The notes under the pieces were generated by a model, which saw only the letters and a list, made by a program, of their open reading frames with translations, searched no databases and was not told where the DNA came from. Of a stretch of 64,000 nt of DNA, positions 24,067 to 37,208 are shown in pieces. The stretch's first letter is position 1; the number at the start of each line of letters is the position of its first letter. The stretch comes from Allodiplogaster sudhausi. Taxonomy: Eukaryota > Nematoda > Chromadorea > Rhabditida > Diplogasteridae. The translations under genes and the position numbers were made by a program. The stretch is taken from positions 2,770,501 to 2,834,500 of the forward strand of contig CALZFC010000016.1 in NCBI GenBank assembly GCA_945643635.1, written 5' to 3'.

Positions 24067-24217
24067 GCTTCTCTCTCTCTCGCTGTCTTTCTCGCTCGCT
24101 CTCTCTCTTTCTCTCGCTCCCTCTTTCTCGCTGTCTCGCTCTCTCTCTCTCTCTGTTTCGCTGCCCGTTGGCCTCCGGATCCGCCCTCCGCCACCATGGC
24201 GTTGCATGCGCGGGAGC

Positions 24218-24253
<36 letters not shown>

Positions 24254-24275
24254 GAGAGAAAGGGAGAGAGCGAGA
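24067..24275. repeat. Paired CT then GA arrays near a gene start
   Basis: A CT block (24067-24160) and a GA block (24209-24275) flank about 50 bp of unique DNA. The pair ends 160 bp before the start codon of the WAP/Kunitz gene, so it occupies the likely core-promoter region. Confidence 0.8.
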
Positions 24276-24436
24276 GAACGAGTCAGCCTCTTTCTCCGTA
24301 TATTTAGCGAGCTCCGAGTGGCGACGAGAGACAGACTCGGGTTCTCTTCCTTCGACTTCTTCTTCATCTTCTTCTTGGAGCCACATCGTCCAAGTTGGAT
24401 CATAGCCATCTTTTCACTCGGCATCAAAACTACGAA

Positions 24437-26961
24437 ATGGCCACGGTCTTCCTGCTACTCGTGCTGCTTAATGTGGTGTGTTCTTGTGGATGTTACGGGT
24501 TGGATTGCAACGGATTTTGAATGCTATGGATTTGGGTTACAGATTTGATTGGATTATCAGTTATATGCTTCAAATCCATTGTTTTTTAAAGACTTGATTG
24601 GATGATCTATTACATATAAGCAACAATAAGCAGCTGCAGTACCATTTTTTCTATTCTTTGACTGCGCAGATTAAGTTTATTGCATTCTCTAAAGCGCCTG
24701 TAGTCATTATCTTTTAAAGATCAATAATTAGTGAAACTCAAGAGATGATATTAATTTGTAAAAATCACAAGACGATAATAATTAGTAAAAATGACCAGAT
24801 GACGTCTTCCTCTGCGGTGAGCAGCAGTCCGCGCGGTCGCCACCGCCTCGATCTCTGCCACTACTACGCTGTACTCGGCAAACTCGCCGACCACCCAGAG
24901 TGCGCGCGGGCCATCGAGGGGCCTACCAGAGGTGGTGGTGGAGGAGGTGGAGAGGAGGGAGAGGGCGACGAGGAGACAACCACCACCCCCGCGCCACCCA
25001 AGAAAAAGGCCATCCCGCTCTGTAGCAGGTCAGAGGATGGCGGGCTGAAGATGGGCAGATTGAGGTTACTATACACAGAACAGCCCGAGGTAGCTCGATT
25101 CCTTCTTGTTTTTTTCTTACTTTTTTGTCATCCTGAAGATTAGCATGCCCATTGCTCATAGCAGAGATTAGCCATCTCAGGCGCCTTTTATCCGGCTGCA
25201 TTTTGCTTTCCTTACTGCTGCAAATGTCTACAGACTTGAGCAAAATGAAGCGCTATCTAGAAAATAGATCGATAAAAGGAATTAACGTGTAGAATGACGT
25301 ATTCTAGAAGCTAGGAAAAGGAATTTTCAGCGCTGTCGCCCTGACGCAATGCTCGGCCGACTCGGTCGCTTGCCCCGACTCTGGCCAGGTGTGCATGCAG
25401 ACCGATGGCAACAAGTGCTGCCAAGAAGCGACCGCAGGTACCCCCTTTTAAAGGACCCCAAACTCACATTTGAATTCGCGCCTGTTGTCCTGAGAATGTG
25501 TTTAATTTATAGATACGTGGTCACTAAAATTTAGACTTCCGTTGGGTTTCGTGCTCCTTAAACGTTGAGCTTAACTAGCAATGATGAATCATTTGAACAG
25601 ATTACGAACATCAGAAAAATTGAGAATAGTAAAAAAATAATTTACATGCTAAAAATACAGAACTATTATAGAGAAATAATTTTTTTAAGTTAAAATAAAA
25701 AATACAACTCTCAAGGAATTCCCGTCTCGACGATCAACGCCAAGGTCGGCTCTTGCCCGCGCCCGCTCGGCATTCACGTTCTACAGGTTCTTTTTAATCA
25801 GAGTAGCCGACGACTTTCTCCTTCCCCCCGACGAAAACAAGAAACAGATTTTTATCTTATTATTGTTTACTTATCTTATTATATTCGCATAACCAAGTGG
25901 TTTTCATCACCTATCAGACAATATTATGGCAAGTGATCCAAAGAGATACCGATACTGGCATGACCTTAGTTGCGATGATTTTGCTGATTGTGAATTAGAT
26001 CGATTATCAATCGATAATTGTATTGCGTTGATCTATCTCCACAAATGAGCGAGCCCTTGCCATGTCGAGGACCACACGCTCGGCTGCTGGTTCGACGCTG
26101 GCTGCCCGGGCATTCAGAAGTGCTGCCTCGAGCCGAATCCCGTGACGCACTCCTCCACGAGGATCTGCAGAGATCCCGTCGGCATAGCTAGTTAGTCGAC
26201 TCTCTCACTATCTATCGTTCACTCTCACTTACTCTCTCTCTCTCTTTCTTTCTCTCATTCATTCTCTTTCTTTTTTTCTCTCTCTTTCAGTTTCATAATC
26301 TATCTATCTCTCTCTCTCTCCCTCTCAGATTCCGGCGCCTCGATCTGCACGCTGCCTCTTGCGGTCGGCTCTTGCACGGCGCCCTCTCAACGCTTCTACT
26401 ATGACTCTGCGACTGGCCGCTGCAATCCGTTCACGTACTCCGGCTGCGGCGGCAACGCCAACAACTTCCAGTCACTCGCCTCCTGCCAGTCAACGTGCGG
26501 CACTGTTGGTGCGAATTTTGATAACTTTATGTGTGCACACAAACACACTATGGGCACACATATATTTATTTTATGAACATAATCCCACAACACACGCTTT
26601 CAACTGACACTCCTTCCGTCTCATTGATAGCTTTCAGATCACTACTTTGTATTTTATGTTGCAAAATGTTTATCATTTACTTCCATGTCATTGCCATCAT
26701 GTTTAGAGCTTAGATCCGAGTTATCTTTCTGGAAAAATACGATAATAATAATAACAACATTAAAAAATAATCAAGACGCTCTTGCTGACAGGTGTCCGCG
26801 GAACGCCCGCCTGCCCGTCGGACGCGAATGTCGGCCTGAACTGCCTGTACGAGCACGCGGACGCATGTTCGGCTGACTCAGACTGCCTGGGAAGAGAGCA
26901 CAACGTACAGCCATCATGCTGCATGACGGCCTGCGGATACAAGATATGCTATCAGTACTAG
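24437..26961 (+). CDS. Secreted multi-domain WAP-like/Kunitz protein
   Basis: Seven exons: 24437-24475, 24799-25028, 25331-25437, 25716-25786, about 26050-26190, 26329-26508, 26792-26961 (TAG). Exon 1 encodes the hydrophobic start MATVFLLLVLLNV, a likely signal peptide. Exon 2 gives a Cys pair (LCHYYAV, PECARAI) and a Gly/Glu then Thr/Pro linker. Exon 3 is Cys-rich and ends in CCQEATA. Exons 4-5 resemble a WAP four-disulfide core (KVGSCPRPLG, then CPGIQKCC). Exon 6 is a clear Kunitz/BPTI domain: C-x8-C spacing, RFYYDSATGRCNPFTYSGCG, then NNFQSLASCQSTC. The last exon is another WAP-like module (SADSDC, PSCC). Such combinations are common in nematode secreted protease-inhibitor-like proteins. 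Phases agree everywhere except between exons 4 and 5, where neither candidate acceptor (26050 or 26054) keeps the frame; a missed micro-exon, a base error or a lesion is possible. Confidence 0.72.
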
Positions 26962-26963
26962 GC

Positions 26964-27004
<41 letters not shown>

Positions 27005-27085
27005 GAGAGAGAGAGAAAAGAGAGAGGAGATGGAAAGTAGGGAGAGAGAGAAAATAGAGAGAAAGAGAGGTGGAGAGAGTGAGGA
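26962..27085. repeat. (GA)n array directly after a stop codon
   Basis: A purine tract on the transcribed plus strand starts at the base after the TAG of the WAP/Kunitz gene. Confidence 0.8.
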
Positions 27086-27922
27086 GGTAAAACGGACGGA
27101 ATGAAGAGTGAAAGAGTTAGGCCGAGTTACAGTTAGAGCACACTCTGCATATTATTGTATATTTTACAAAAGATTTAGGAATTGTTTTTTGTTATTGCTC
27201 CTAATATAATTATTATTTATTTTTCATTTATTCACCATTTTAGTTTACACTGATCTAGTGAGCATTCTTGATCTGTACTATCTGTAATTGTCACATGCAA
27301 GCGAATACTTTCTATGTGCATTTTCAGAGATTTGACGGGTTCGTGCAATTTGTAAGTTTCTTTTTTTAAACTTAATTAATGAACGAATTTTCTGATCAGT
27401 TTTCTTTGTCGACAAAGCAAGACGCGCAAAACGCCTACACAGATTCCTTATCCTGTCTGGATCTCTCTCTCTTTCTCTCTATCGCTTTCTCTTTCTCTCT
27501 CTCTCCCTTTCCCTCTCTCTCCCTCTTGATCTCCATCCGTGGCGTTTCCTAATTATTTGCAAGGCTCTTTTCTCGATGTTTGCTTTGCGCCACATTTGTC
27601 AGCTTCCAGATCTGTTTCCTCTTGAGGGGAGACTGGTCATGAGGAAAGGTATCATGCACAAGCTCGGGCTCTAATCTCGTTCTTTGCTTCTCTCTCTCTT
27701 TCTCTCCCTCTCGTTCGTCCTCTGTCTCTCTCCTTCTCTATCTTTCTCTCTGTCTCGCTCTCTATCTCTATCTGCATTCCTTTCTTGACTCTAACCGTGA
27801 CTCACTTTCTCTCGTGCGCTGCCCTCCCAAGCCTGACCAGTCACTTCATCCTCTTTTTCCCTTCTCCGTCCGTTCGGTGGTCAGCAGGGAGCAGTCAATG
27901 TTTGTTTTGGGTGCGATCGGAG

Positions 27923-27924
<2 letters not shown>

Positions 27925-27966
<42 letters not shown>

Positions 27967-27974
27967 AGAGAGAG

Positions 27975-28012
<38 letters not shown>

Positions 28013-28170
28013 CGAAATCGCTAACGCTGGCCCCTTAGGCCTGAATAAACAAATATCATACATCGCATGAAAGAGATAGAGAGAGAGAGAGAGCGGCAAA
28101 CTGTCTATCTCTCTCTCCCTTTCTCTCTCTCTCCCTCTCTCTCCCTCTCTCCCTTTCTCTCCTTCGTTTT
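27925..28170. repeat. GA array followed by GA-to-CT switch
   Basis: Pure (GA)n at 27925-28015, then at 28070-28170 a GA run that switches to CT, giving an inverted pair with almost no loop. Confidence 0.8.
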
Positions 28171-28987
28171 CCCTCTCATTCTCTATACTATTTATCTGCC
28201 TCTCTCTCACTCTCACATTCTCCCGCAAGTGTCACCCTTGCAAGATCACGGAAGAAGGAAAACAAGACCTCATGTTTCAGAACGTTGCAAAACAGCTCAA
28301 ATGACGGGCTGCTAACCCGAGTTTATATACACAGATACAAATCGAAAGGAAAGGAATAATGCAAGCTCAGAGATTTGGAGATAACGGCGAAAATCTCATC
28401 AGGTTAACATAAGACCAATTTTACGTGGAGCGACGAATCAGGAGGGAAAACAAGGAAACACAGCAATTGAATAGTTACAAAAAAGAGCGAACAAAAAAAA
28501 GAAGTGGGGGGAATGCACATTCATTGTTCACTTTTAATAAATGCGTAGCTAGTGCAGAGCTGAACACGGAAGAGAATAATGTGAATAAGGCAAAGAGGAA
28601 GAGAGATTCGCCAAGTATTAAGACCCGCCTGACACGAGTAAAGTATGCATGAAAATGAGAGAAAAGAAACGAGATAAAAAAGAAAATTAAGGTAATCGGT
28701 GCCATGTTATCATTTTTTGAATTCAGCCTTGAAGCAAATTGTATATTTCTCCTTTGCGAAGCAAGAATCAAATATTCCGATGCACAACGAAGAGAATTGC
28801 AAAGCAAAAGAGTCAGAAAATGTGCAAGAATGTGTCGTAGAAGAAGCCTTGCCATTCCTGCAAAGAGTCGTTTTGGTTTAATATTATCAATTTATGGTTA
28901 GCTTCGATTACCGTAATATTTCTGGCACGGCATTCTTATCATTCGCTTTATAAATAAGTAATAAACGAAATAGGAACCAAGTGACAT

Positions 28988-31900
28988 TCACTGCGCGAGT
29001 CGCCCGTTCGACGACGAGTGATGGTGGTGATGGAGAGGGGGCGGCTGGAGTTGATGACTCGGCTGCGTGGCCACCTGTCGGCTGTCGATGTGCGGCGTGC
29101 CGCGCAACGACGGCAGGGACGAGTTCAGATGCTCCGCGAGGTTCTTTCAAGTCAGCAGTCAACTTTTTTTTACATTTTAACTTTTAATCGTCATTAAAAG
29201 TTTCACGTCTTGTTTGCGATCGTAAGACGAAATGCGGATAAAGAGCTGATGGTGAGGAAAAAACCGAATAAGTAATAGAAAACGTGCAAGATAAGAAACT
29301 GGTGAACCTGCGTCTGGCAGAAACAGTCCTCGCTCGTGTCGTTCAGGGGCAAAAGTGTATGCGGACACTGGAAGAACGCTTGCATCCCTGAAAGAAACAT
29401 TTAAATACAAATATATATTTATAGTAAGATAATAATTAAAACAACGCTTTTGTTCTGCTTTTATTCATATAAAGTTTTCGCAAAGGCAACCGATTATATA
29501 GCAAATTCGAATCAAAATCTCGCCCAATTAATACGCGTGATACCCGAGAAAACCACTTCATATACATATGTATAATGTACATACTTGCTCTTTTCCGTTA
29601 TAAATGATATTATTTTAAAAAATTTGGTTTAGATTATGTGAGAAGAAGAATAAAAAGGATGAATAAGTATAAATAAATAACTAAAATTAATATAAAAAAA
29701 ATTTACTCTTATGTACCTCCTTCGGCCTTCGCAGCTAGCTCACAGTTCAGCTCACGAGTGCATTTCTCGCAGCCGAGCAGTTTTCTGCAAATAAATTAAT
29801 CTCTCTCCCTTTGTGCCATTTTCTTCTTTCTAGACACTCTTCCTAAGCATCCCTTCATAATCGAAGAACTCATTTCTGTAACTCCACTCTTCTAGACATA
29901 TTATTATATGTTCTTGGCGCGAAATCTCTCCATCCTTCTCTCTCGCTCACTCCCCACCAGGTATCCCCATAAAATCTAAACGAAACCCCAGCCATCGCAA
30001 TAAAAAAAATCAATAAAAAAAACCGCAGGCAACCGTAATAAAAAAAGCCCTGGCATCCCAGTAAAACCCACAATAAAATAATAAAACCTGCACGGAAAGG
30101 CATGGACGCGCACGGTGCCCTGCTCCTTGGTGCGGCCGCAACGCGGACATCGCTCGAGCTCGACCGTGAAGTGGTCGAGTCGGTGGATCGTCTCGAAGAC
30201 GGAGGCGGCCTACAAGACTTAATTATTATAATCCTACTGTTATTTTAGACTTATATTAATTAATTAATATCAATAAAAATTGCAGCAATAAAGCATGTCG
30301 TCTGAAAGAAAAGACAGAATAATAATAAAAAAATCACTACGTAAGGTTTGGCAATTCTGGCTATGTGTAAAAAACTTTTTAAAGCTTATGTGCTTTTGAA
30401 AACATTGTATACACACAAAGTGCAGAAAATATGCTGGAGTAATAAAGTTGTCTTAATTAATTAAAAGGGATTAAAAGGTAATAAGATCTGGACGATAAAG
30501 AACCTTGTCGTAGCAGCTTCTGAGCTTGGCCGCGACCAAGTCGGCAAAGACGCGTTCGGAGAGCATCTGACGATGCTGTTCGAGAGTGGCGAGCGGGAGA
30601 CGAGCGACGGGCGCGAGGCACGCGCCGCCTTAGAGGAATATGATTCATTCGGAATAAACGATTTATTGTCACAATTTTGAACGGAATACGAACAAAAAAT
30701 AAAAAATAAAAGGCCGAAATTATTATTTTAAAAAATTTTTAAACTAAAAAAAATAGAATAGATATATGTATGTATGTACATAAATGTTCCAATCCACATC
30801 TACACGATGGAAAGGAAATTAACTATGTATACGTACATATGTATGACTTCGACTGCTTATCGAGAGCGCAAGGCGCGCAGTTCCATTTATACCATTATTT
30901 ACAGTTTAAACCAAGGGGATGAAAAGTCAATGAAAATTTTCAATCATTTATCCTTATTTTATACGTTTTCCTGTTTCACGTGATGATATTGAGGAAATTC
31001 ATTTAATATTCCAATTTTTATTTCCCTTATATGGAAAATTATGATTTATAATATTCTTTTCTGGTACGGGATACCGTCTACTATTGTGTATTAATGGAAT
31101 GTTTAAAGCCTTTATTTCATATCTTCGCAATTTTTATCATTACCAATTTACTGTAAATAAAAATTTATTATGTAGTAGTTGCAAAAGAATACTAACGTGC
31201 TGATGGAGCGAAACCATGCTGCAGACACCAGTTGAGCCAGCACAACGCAAGCATAGGCTGACGAGAGGAGACCTTGAAAATTAAAGTTCATAAAGATGTA
31301 TAATTTTAAATTCATACAAAAGTACTATTCCTCAACCAGTTTACATATAAATTTAATTTATTTTCAGATAAAGAGTAGTTTCAGCTAATTTTTTAAATTG
31401 AGTGTGTCACTAAAATCGAAGGAATTGGTTTGATTTATCCAGAAAATTGATGCAGAGACAAGCTATAAATATCAAGCTCTCTCGATTTGTGTCTGGCAAA
31501 AACAGCTCGATATCAAGGGTGAGCTTTTTGCTCATTTGAAGAAGAAATATGTGGCTAACATTCTCAATGATGTACTTGTTACAGCGAAGTTCGAGCGCCT
31601 TCGATTCGAAACGCCGGCTCAGTCGCATGCAAGTCTCGAGTGTGTCGTCTGAAGGTACACAAATGATATTTTAAATAATTTTTGGCGAATATATGTACAG
31701 CTTCATTTTTGAAGCGTAGAATGAATAATTGGAATGCCGGAAACAAGTCAAAAGAATCCACAAAAAATGCTTGTGCATTTTGCTCACATTTGTTTTCAAA
31801 ATACATAAAAATACAAAATAAAACATTTTTAAAAGTTTAAGGTAACCTCCAATATCTCGCAAGGCTGGGAAAGGAATTGTGCTCTCGATGAACCACTTGA

Positions 31901-32911
31901 ACTGAAAGGAAAGAGCCACTTTTTCTATTTGTGTGATTTGTGTTGCACAGCTAGATAAATATGAATTTCTTTAGCTAGCAATGAAGCCCGCAAAGGCTCT
32001 TGTAATCTTAGCGTTCGGCGTTGGAAAAATCTAGAAAACGAAGTTAGCTTATTGTAAGTAGAAAACAGCATGTATCATGACAAATGTACAGATTCATGTA
32101 TGTACATAGATATGTAAGTTTTATAAGTTAGCAGGTAAATTTATAAATAGGAAAAAAATAATAAAAAGTAAATGAATAATTAAATAAAAGAAAGTCAAGT
32201 GGACCTGTGTGACAGGCGACGGACACGCCATGCCCGAGACTGCAACCGTGAACTCGGCCGCCGATCGCCGGTCCGTGTGCAGCAGATTCCGGAAGTAGTC
32301 GGAGGCGTGCGAAATTTGATGGCGGCACACGAGGAAGCGGGCGTTCTGTGTTTTTTTTTCAAATTTACTCTATTACTTTATTTTATTTATTTTATTATGT
32401 TTAAAAAAAATCTATTTAAAAAAATGATATATGCTCTGCTAACTTATTGGGAAGCAAAATTACACAAGTAGAACGCCTAATGCCAATGAAATAATTTTAT
32501 TACTTTAATTTAGTAAACATTTTAGGTCGACTCGACCATACCTGAACGATAATGCCTGCGGTGCAGCCCTCCTGATGGCACTGCGACGTGAGGTAATCGA
32601 ACGTGTGCGAGATGTTCCTCTTCTTTACTGGCGATTTTGAGCTGGCAAAGCATGCGTAAACACAAAAACTCAGGAGGAATTTGTGGGCACTTTAGTTTAT
32701 AAAAATTCTATTTTTTTAATAACGCGTTTTAACTTATTGTCTAAAAGAAAAGAAAGCGAAATCAAACTGACCGGTGCTTCTGCTTCGAATGATCGCTATT
32801 TGGCGTGTGTCCTTTTCGGGGAGACTCGCTTCTGCCGCGAAAGCTAGGAGAAAATGTAGTATGGAATATTCATTTATACATGCATACTAATGGCAAGCAT
32901 ACAATTCAAAG

Positions 32912-32959
<48 letters not shown>

Positions 32960-34503
32960 GGAAAAAGCAAGAGAGAAAGAAAGAGTGAAAAGGAGAAAGG
33001 AAGAGAGCGAGGATAAAGATATAGAGAGAGAGAGGGAGAGAGGGAGGAAGAGAGATAGAGAGAGCGAGGAAGAGAGATAGAGAGAGAGCGAGAGAGCGAG
33101 GAAGAGAGAGAGTTCAAAGAAATCATACTAACAAGGCAGCAGCGTCTTCATCGTCGAAGAGCCGCGACGCGTCTCTCTGCTCGTTCTCCGCGAGCATCTG
33201 TTCTGGCGTCGGCGCCATTGCGCCGGACCCCCCACTGCCGCCGCGGTTCAGGTAGAAGCCAGAGCCGAGTCCACCGCCGCCGCCGCCAGAGTCCTCCTTC
33301 TCCGTATGCCACGATCTTATGCCAAGCGAGTCCTGGAAAACAAAAGGAAGTTTACCTGTTTTCTAATTTCTTTTAAATATTATTTATTTTATCTTTATTA
33401 GCCATTTTACAGTTAAAACAATTTAAAAATATACATATAAATAATACTTTCTCCTAAAAATACAGAAAACTAACATCCGAGTGGTAGGCATTGTTATTGT
33501 AGCTCTGACGAGACGAATTGCTGCGGCCGGGCAGAGGAGAGGGAACTGCAGGAGGCACAGGCAGAAAGGCAGAAGACGGAGGAGGCGGAGGTTGCTGCTG
33601 GCCTTTTTCCGATGGCTCGAACTGGAAGCTTTTAACTTTGATAAATGGACGTTGAATTTAATTATTAAATTGTATTTGATAATTGGAAGTTTTATTAGGT
33701 AAGTTAATTTATGTAATTACCCAAATCGATTACAGAATTTGTTTTTAAAAAGGGTGTATTTTTTCATGTATTTTTAAATTTGGAATACGTACACATCAAA
33801 TTTATATTTATGTATGTTTTATTAAGGTAGATTAATAATTAATGTGTTACTCACGACGGTGAAATACAAAAGACAAATTAAAGTTAGCCGTTAACCTAAT
33901 CATTCCTAATTTCCATAATAAACATATCAAATGAGTGAAAAGTGCCTTTTCATTGAAAGTACAACATGCAGTATGATGACAACAAAGAAATTTTGGTTTT
34001 TTTTCAGCATAGGCGAAAAATTACAAAATTTAGAATATTTCACATTCTTAACGATAGGAAAAATTGTCCAAAGACTGATTTTTGAATTTTCTCATATCTT
34101 CACGTAGGGTGAATAGTGAAAAATCGACTCTAAATTTCGGTAAAAATTTTCGCCAATGACAAAAGGAAGAAAAATCTTTTAGTAAAAATGGTTGTATATA
34201 CATACAGATATATTAATGGATACTTCAGCACGGACAAGCGACAATTCTCTTTCTTCCCTTGAACACCCGGGCTTCTTCTCCTTCTCCTGCTCCTTTTTTC
34301 TTTGCAAAAAGACGTTAACATCATTCCATCTCTGTTTTCTTGAAGCAGTTAGACGGACGATTCTCTAATTATCCTGCGTTGTCTCTTTCTAGCACTCTCT
34401 CTTTCCGTCTCAATTCTCTCTCACACCACTTCCCTCTCTCTCACTCTTCCTGTGCATTCGCTGTGTGTCTCTCTCTGTCTCTCTCTCTATCTGTATTTCT
34501 ATT

Positions 34504-34534
<31 letters not shown>

Positions 34535-35955
34535 TTCACTCTCGCTCTCTCCCTGTCCTCGAGGGCCCGAACAGGCGTCCCCTGTCCCCATCACTTCTCA
34601 TCTCATTCATGCTGCCAGCCACAGCCGTCTAACCAAGAGCATATTACAACAACTTTTAACGCCCATGCCTCTCTCTCTCTCTCTCGTTCTCTCTCTTTCT
34701 CTCTCACCCTTTATCTCTCTCTCTCTTTCTCTTCCTCCACTGCTCTCACGTCTCTCATAAAACCAGTGCAAATTGACCCAGGAATTGTTCAAAAACTATT
34801 ACGCAACACGTGGCAGTTTCATCCCCTCCACAAAGGACAACATCGAAAGTCACAAGAGTGTTATTTTATACATAAATGTGTTACTTCGAGAACTTTAAGC
34901 CCATATTACATCTTTTGTTAGAAGAGAAGCGAGATGAACGATGAATATGCAGTTCCATTGGCTTTGATGAAAACGAATCCGCAAGTTATTTTTGCTATTG
35001 TGGTTTAGAGTGGCAAAGAAACTACAAACAGTGGAAAATACTTCAAAGTGGATGTCTTAACTTGCATTTCTCATTCGCACCACGGTTAGAATATTTATTA
35101 TTAGTGAGGTACTAATGGAGCTTGAAATTTGACATTTTATGAAACATTTCTGAATTTGATGCTATTAAATGCCGATATTTCTAGAATATTCCTTGAATTT
35201 TTAAGGTTCATGCGGGACTCTTTGTGATCATTAGTCGGTGACGATTTTTCCACTCTTCTTTCTAGGCTTCAGCAAACTCGTTTTGGTTGTAATGGCAGCA
35301 ATTCGTTTTCCTCGCTCTGTCACGGTTCGTTCTCTGCCATAATCACTCATCATCTCGTCAATTCTGCTATGATCTCTTTGCTCTTCTCTTCTTTCTCTCT
35401 CTATCTGTTTCTATATCTCTCTCTCTCTTTCTCTCTCTCTTTGTTTCTATCTCTCTCCCTCTTTGTCTCTATCTAGCTACTCGCTCATATCTTGCACCCG
35501 CTTTCCAACGAAAAGGCCAAGTCAAAAGAACAAAATCCGCCACTGTAACTTGACTCCCTCTTTTTTCATGACCATAACAATCCTCCTTTCTTCAGGTTCT
35601 TGCAAGAGGGTGAAAAATTAGCCCCAGGGCAGTTGAGTGTTGCCGACGTGCAAGACATAATATATGTATAAAGTATATTGCATCTTGCTGAACTCTAAAA
35701 AAAATACAAGTTTTAGGAGTTTTAAGAGCTCGCGTTTAATACGAATATTATTAAATGGAGAAGTACACCGTGCATTTCGCTATTAGCTTTACGCATAAAA
35801 GAAAAGGAAGTGGTTGGATTAGTAGCAGATGACGCAACAATTCTCTAGTAAACATTCGATTCAGGAGATGAAATGGGGCAGGCGCCAAAAGATAAATGGC
35901 CAAGCGAATGTTGAGTGATAAAGGGGTCTGAGCGGGATAACGGGAGAGAATCAAA

Positions 35956-36035
<80 letters not shown>

Positions 36036-36670
36036 GAAAGAGAGGGAGAGAGAGACAAAAGAGAGCGATAACACAGAGCAAGAGAAGGCGAAAAGGTTGG
36101 AGAGCGAAACGATTGTCTCCTTTATCTATCACACCTCAGGGCACGCCCGGAGTTATCTGATCAGCTCTTCCTGCTAGCCACTAACAAAGGGATAAGAGAT
36201 ACATAAATGCCTGAATTGCAATTCGTATGATATAAAAGGAACTGAAATATGATTTATAATAATATTTAACTGGAAAGATGCATATAAATACAAAACTAGG
36301 GGATGAAAATTTAATGTGAGAAAACTAATATACAAAATTCACTAGATAATGAAAGCACGCTCACCATGAATGGCTGCTGCGTTTCTCGTCCATTCGGCGG
36401 CCACAGACTATTCCGACTGGCGTACTCGTCATTGTACTTCTCGAAGAGTTGGTGGCGCTGCTCAGGATGGAACGAAGGCTCAGTCGCCCATGGCGCGAAC
36501 AAGCTGGCCGGCGATGGGCTGTAGAGCGGACCCGAGCCAGGGCCGTAATTCATGGGACCATGACCATAATTAACGGCCCCATGGCCCGGTCCGCCGTTGC
36601 GCGACACGCTCTTGACCGGACTCTTCGAGCGACTCTTCCGCTCCACAAGCTTCCGGATAAAGTTGGCCAT
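28988..36670 (-). CDS. BTB/POZ-domain protein with Cys-rich C-terminus
   Basis: Fourteen exons, all phases agreeing: 36670-36365, 33621-33475, 33332-33133, 32831-32772, 32641-32542, 32345-32205, 31901-31847, 31648-31560, 31272-31197, 30628-30504, 30209-30088, 29784-29717, 29387-29308, 29143-28988 (TGA). This gives 574 residues. Residues 1-235 are low-complexity: basic start, an RSKSPVK motif that recurs near 239, Gly/Asn/Tyr repeats, poly-Pro and poly-Gly. Residues about 240-370 read as a BTB/POZ domain (FLVCRHQISHASDYFRNLL, then FKWFIESTIPFP). A helical region with WLNWC follows, then a Cys-rich block near 450-520 (CPRCG, CEKC, FCQ), possibly a metal site, and a His/Ser tail. BTB proteins often act as CUL3 ubiquitin-ligase adaptors; that role is inference. 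Intron 1 is 2.7 kb and full of CT/GA arrays. The donor of exon 8 was set by frame. The acceptor of exon 14 (CTTGAAAG) is a poor match to consensus. Confidence 0.72.
32909..33112. repeat. (GA)n-rich array in intron 3 of the BTB gene
   Basis: Pure GA at first, then GA with GGAAG and GCGAG interruptions. On the coding strand it is a pyrimidine block filling most of the intron between exons 3 and 4. Confidence 0.85.
34456..34735. repeat. Two (CT)n arrays in intron 1 of the BTB gene
   Basis: CT blocks at 34456-34555 and 34669-34735 with about 110 bp of unique sequence between them. Confidence 0.8.
35957..36055. repeat. (GA)n array in intron 1 of the BTB gene
   Basis: Nearly pure GA for about 100 bp. 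Together with the CT arrays at 34456-34735 it forms an inverted pair inside the same long intron. Confidence 0.85.
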
Positions 36671-36692
36671 AGTTCGACTGTGTAAAAGGAGT
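36671..36692 (-). promoter_or_regulatory. Putative spliced-leader acceptor of the BTB gene
   Basis: On the minus strand CTCCTTTTACACAG is followed by seven bases and the ATG at 36670. The pyrimidine-rich AG fits a trans-splice acceptor and supports this start over an in-frame ATG further upstream (near 36715). Confidence 0.4.
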
Positions 36693-37155
36693 GCATCTTT
36701 GGGAACATAAAGGAGCATAATATTCAATCTTGAATTCGCGATTTTTGCGTGTTTATTCACAGCATGAAGAGTATCAATCGGTGAAAAAATGGACATCAAA
36801 AAGTCGTAATTAGTGTATTGAATAAATGAAATTAACCAGCCGAAAGCAGAGAGCCACATTCAAATAGGGAAAGAAAAGCTGCAGAAATGTAAGAGATTAA
36901 AATACAGAAGATAGGAATTGTGATTAAAATATATTATCTTTAATTTTTGTGTTATAGAAGTCAACTTTTGAAACACGAATGCATTTTAGAAGAAAGCAAA
37001 AAGTAACTCTCGTTAACAATAAGATAGCATATTAATTATTTAATCAGTTAACATGGCACAAAAACGACGCCCCGACGACGAGATCAATTCAAGCGAACAA
37101 GTGAAAGGTGAGAACGAGTGAAAGGGGAGCTCGAACACGATGGTTAGGTAGAGAC

Positions 37156-37208
<53 letters not shown>

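Larger units (their letters stand above)
21498..24436. other. Divergent intergenic region between two secreted-protein genes
   Basis: The minus-strand Gly-rich gene and the plus-strand WAP/Kunitz gene diverge from here, so both promoters should lie inside. Contents: a 24-bp hairpin at 21638-21691, a (CT)n array at 22516-22588, TATG/CATA runs near 22760, and paired CT/GA blocks at 23460-23895 and 24067-24275. No coding exon was supported. Confidence 0.5.
26962..28987. other. Convergent intergenic region
   Basis: The 3' ends of the plus-strand WAP/Kunitz gene and the minus-strand BTB gene face each other here. A (GA)n block begins right after the stop codon (26962-27085) and is probably in the 3' UTR. 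Further CT/GA blocks lie at 27460-27540, 27685-27770 and 27925-28170. The stretch 28420-28880 is free of repeats, but I found no splice-consistent coding exon in it. Confidence 0.5.

Noticed and set aside
24799..25028. Retroviral or reverse-transcriptase fragments around the Cys motif of this exon, or anywhere else
   Set aside because: No polymerase, integrase or gag-like motif was seen in any frame of the window; the Cys motif belongs to the secreted protein.
31410..31559. Continuation of BTB exon 8 past the GTTAGC donor
   Set aside because: The open frame continues for about 45 codons, but no donor at its end keeps the frame into exon 9. The GTTAGC donor gives an in-phase join and a sensible sequence.
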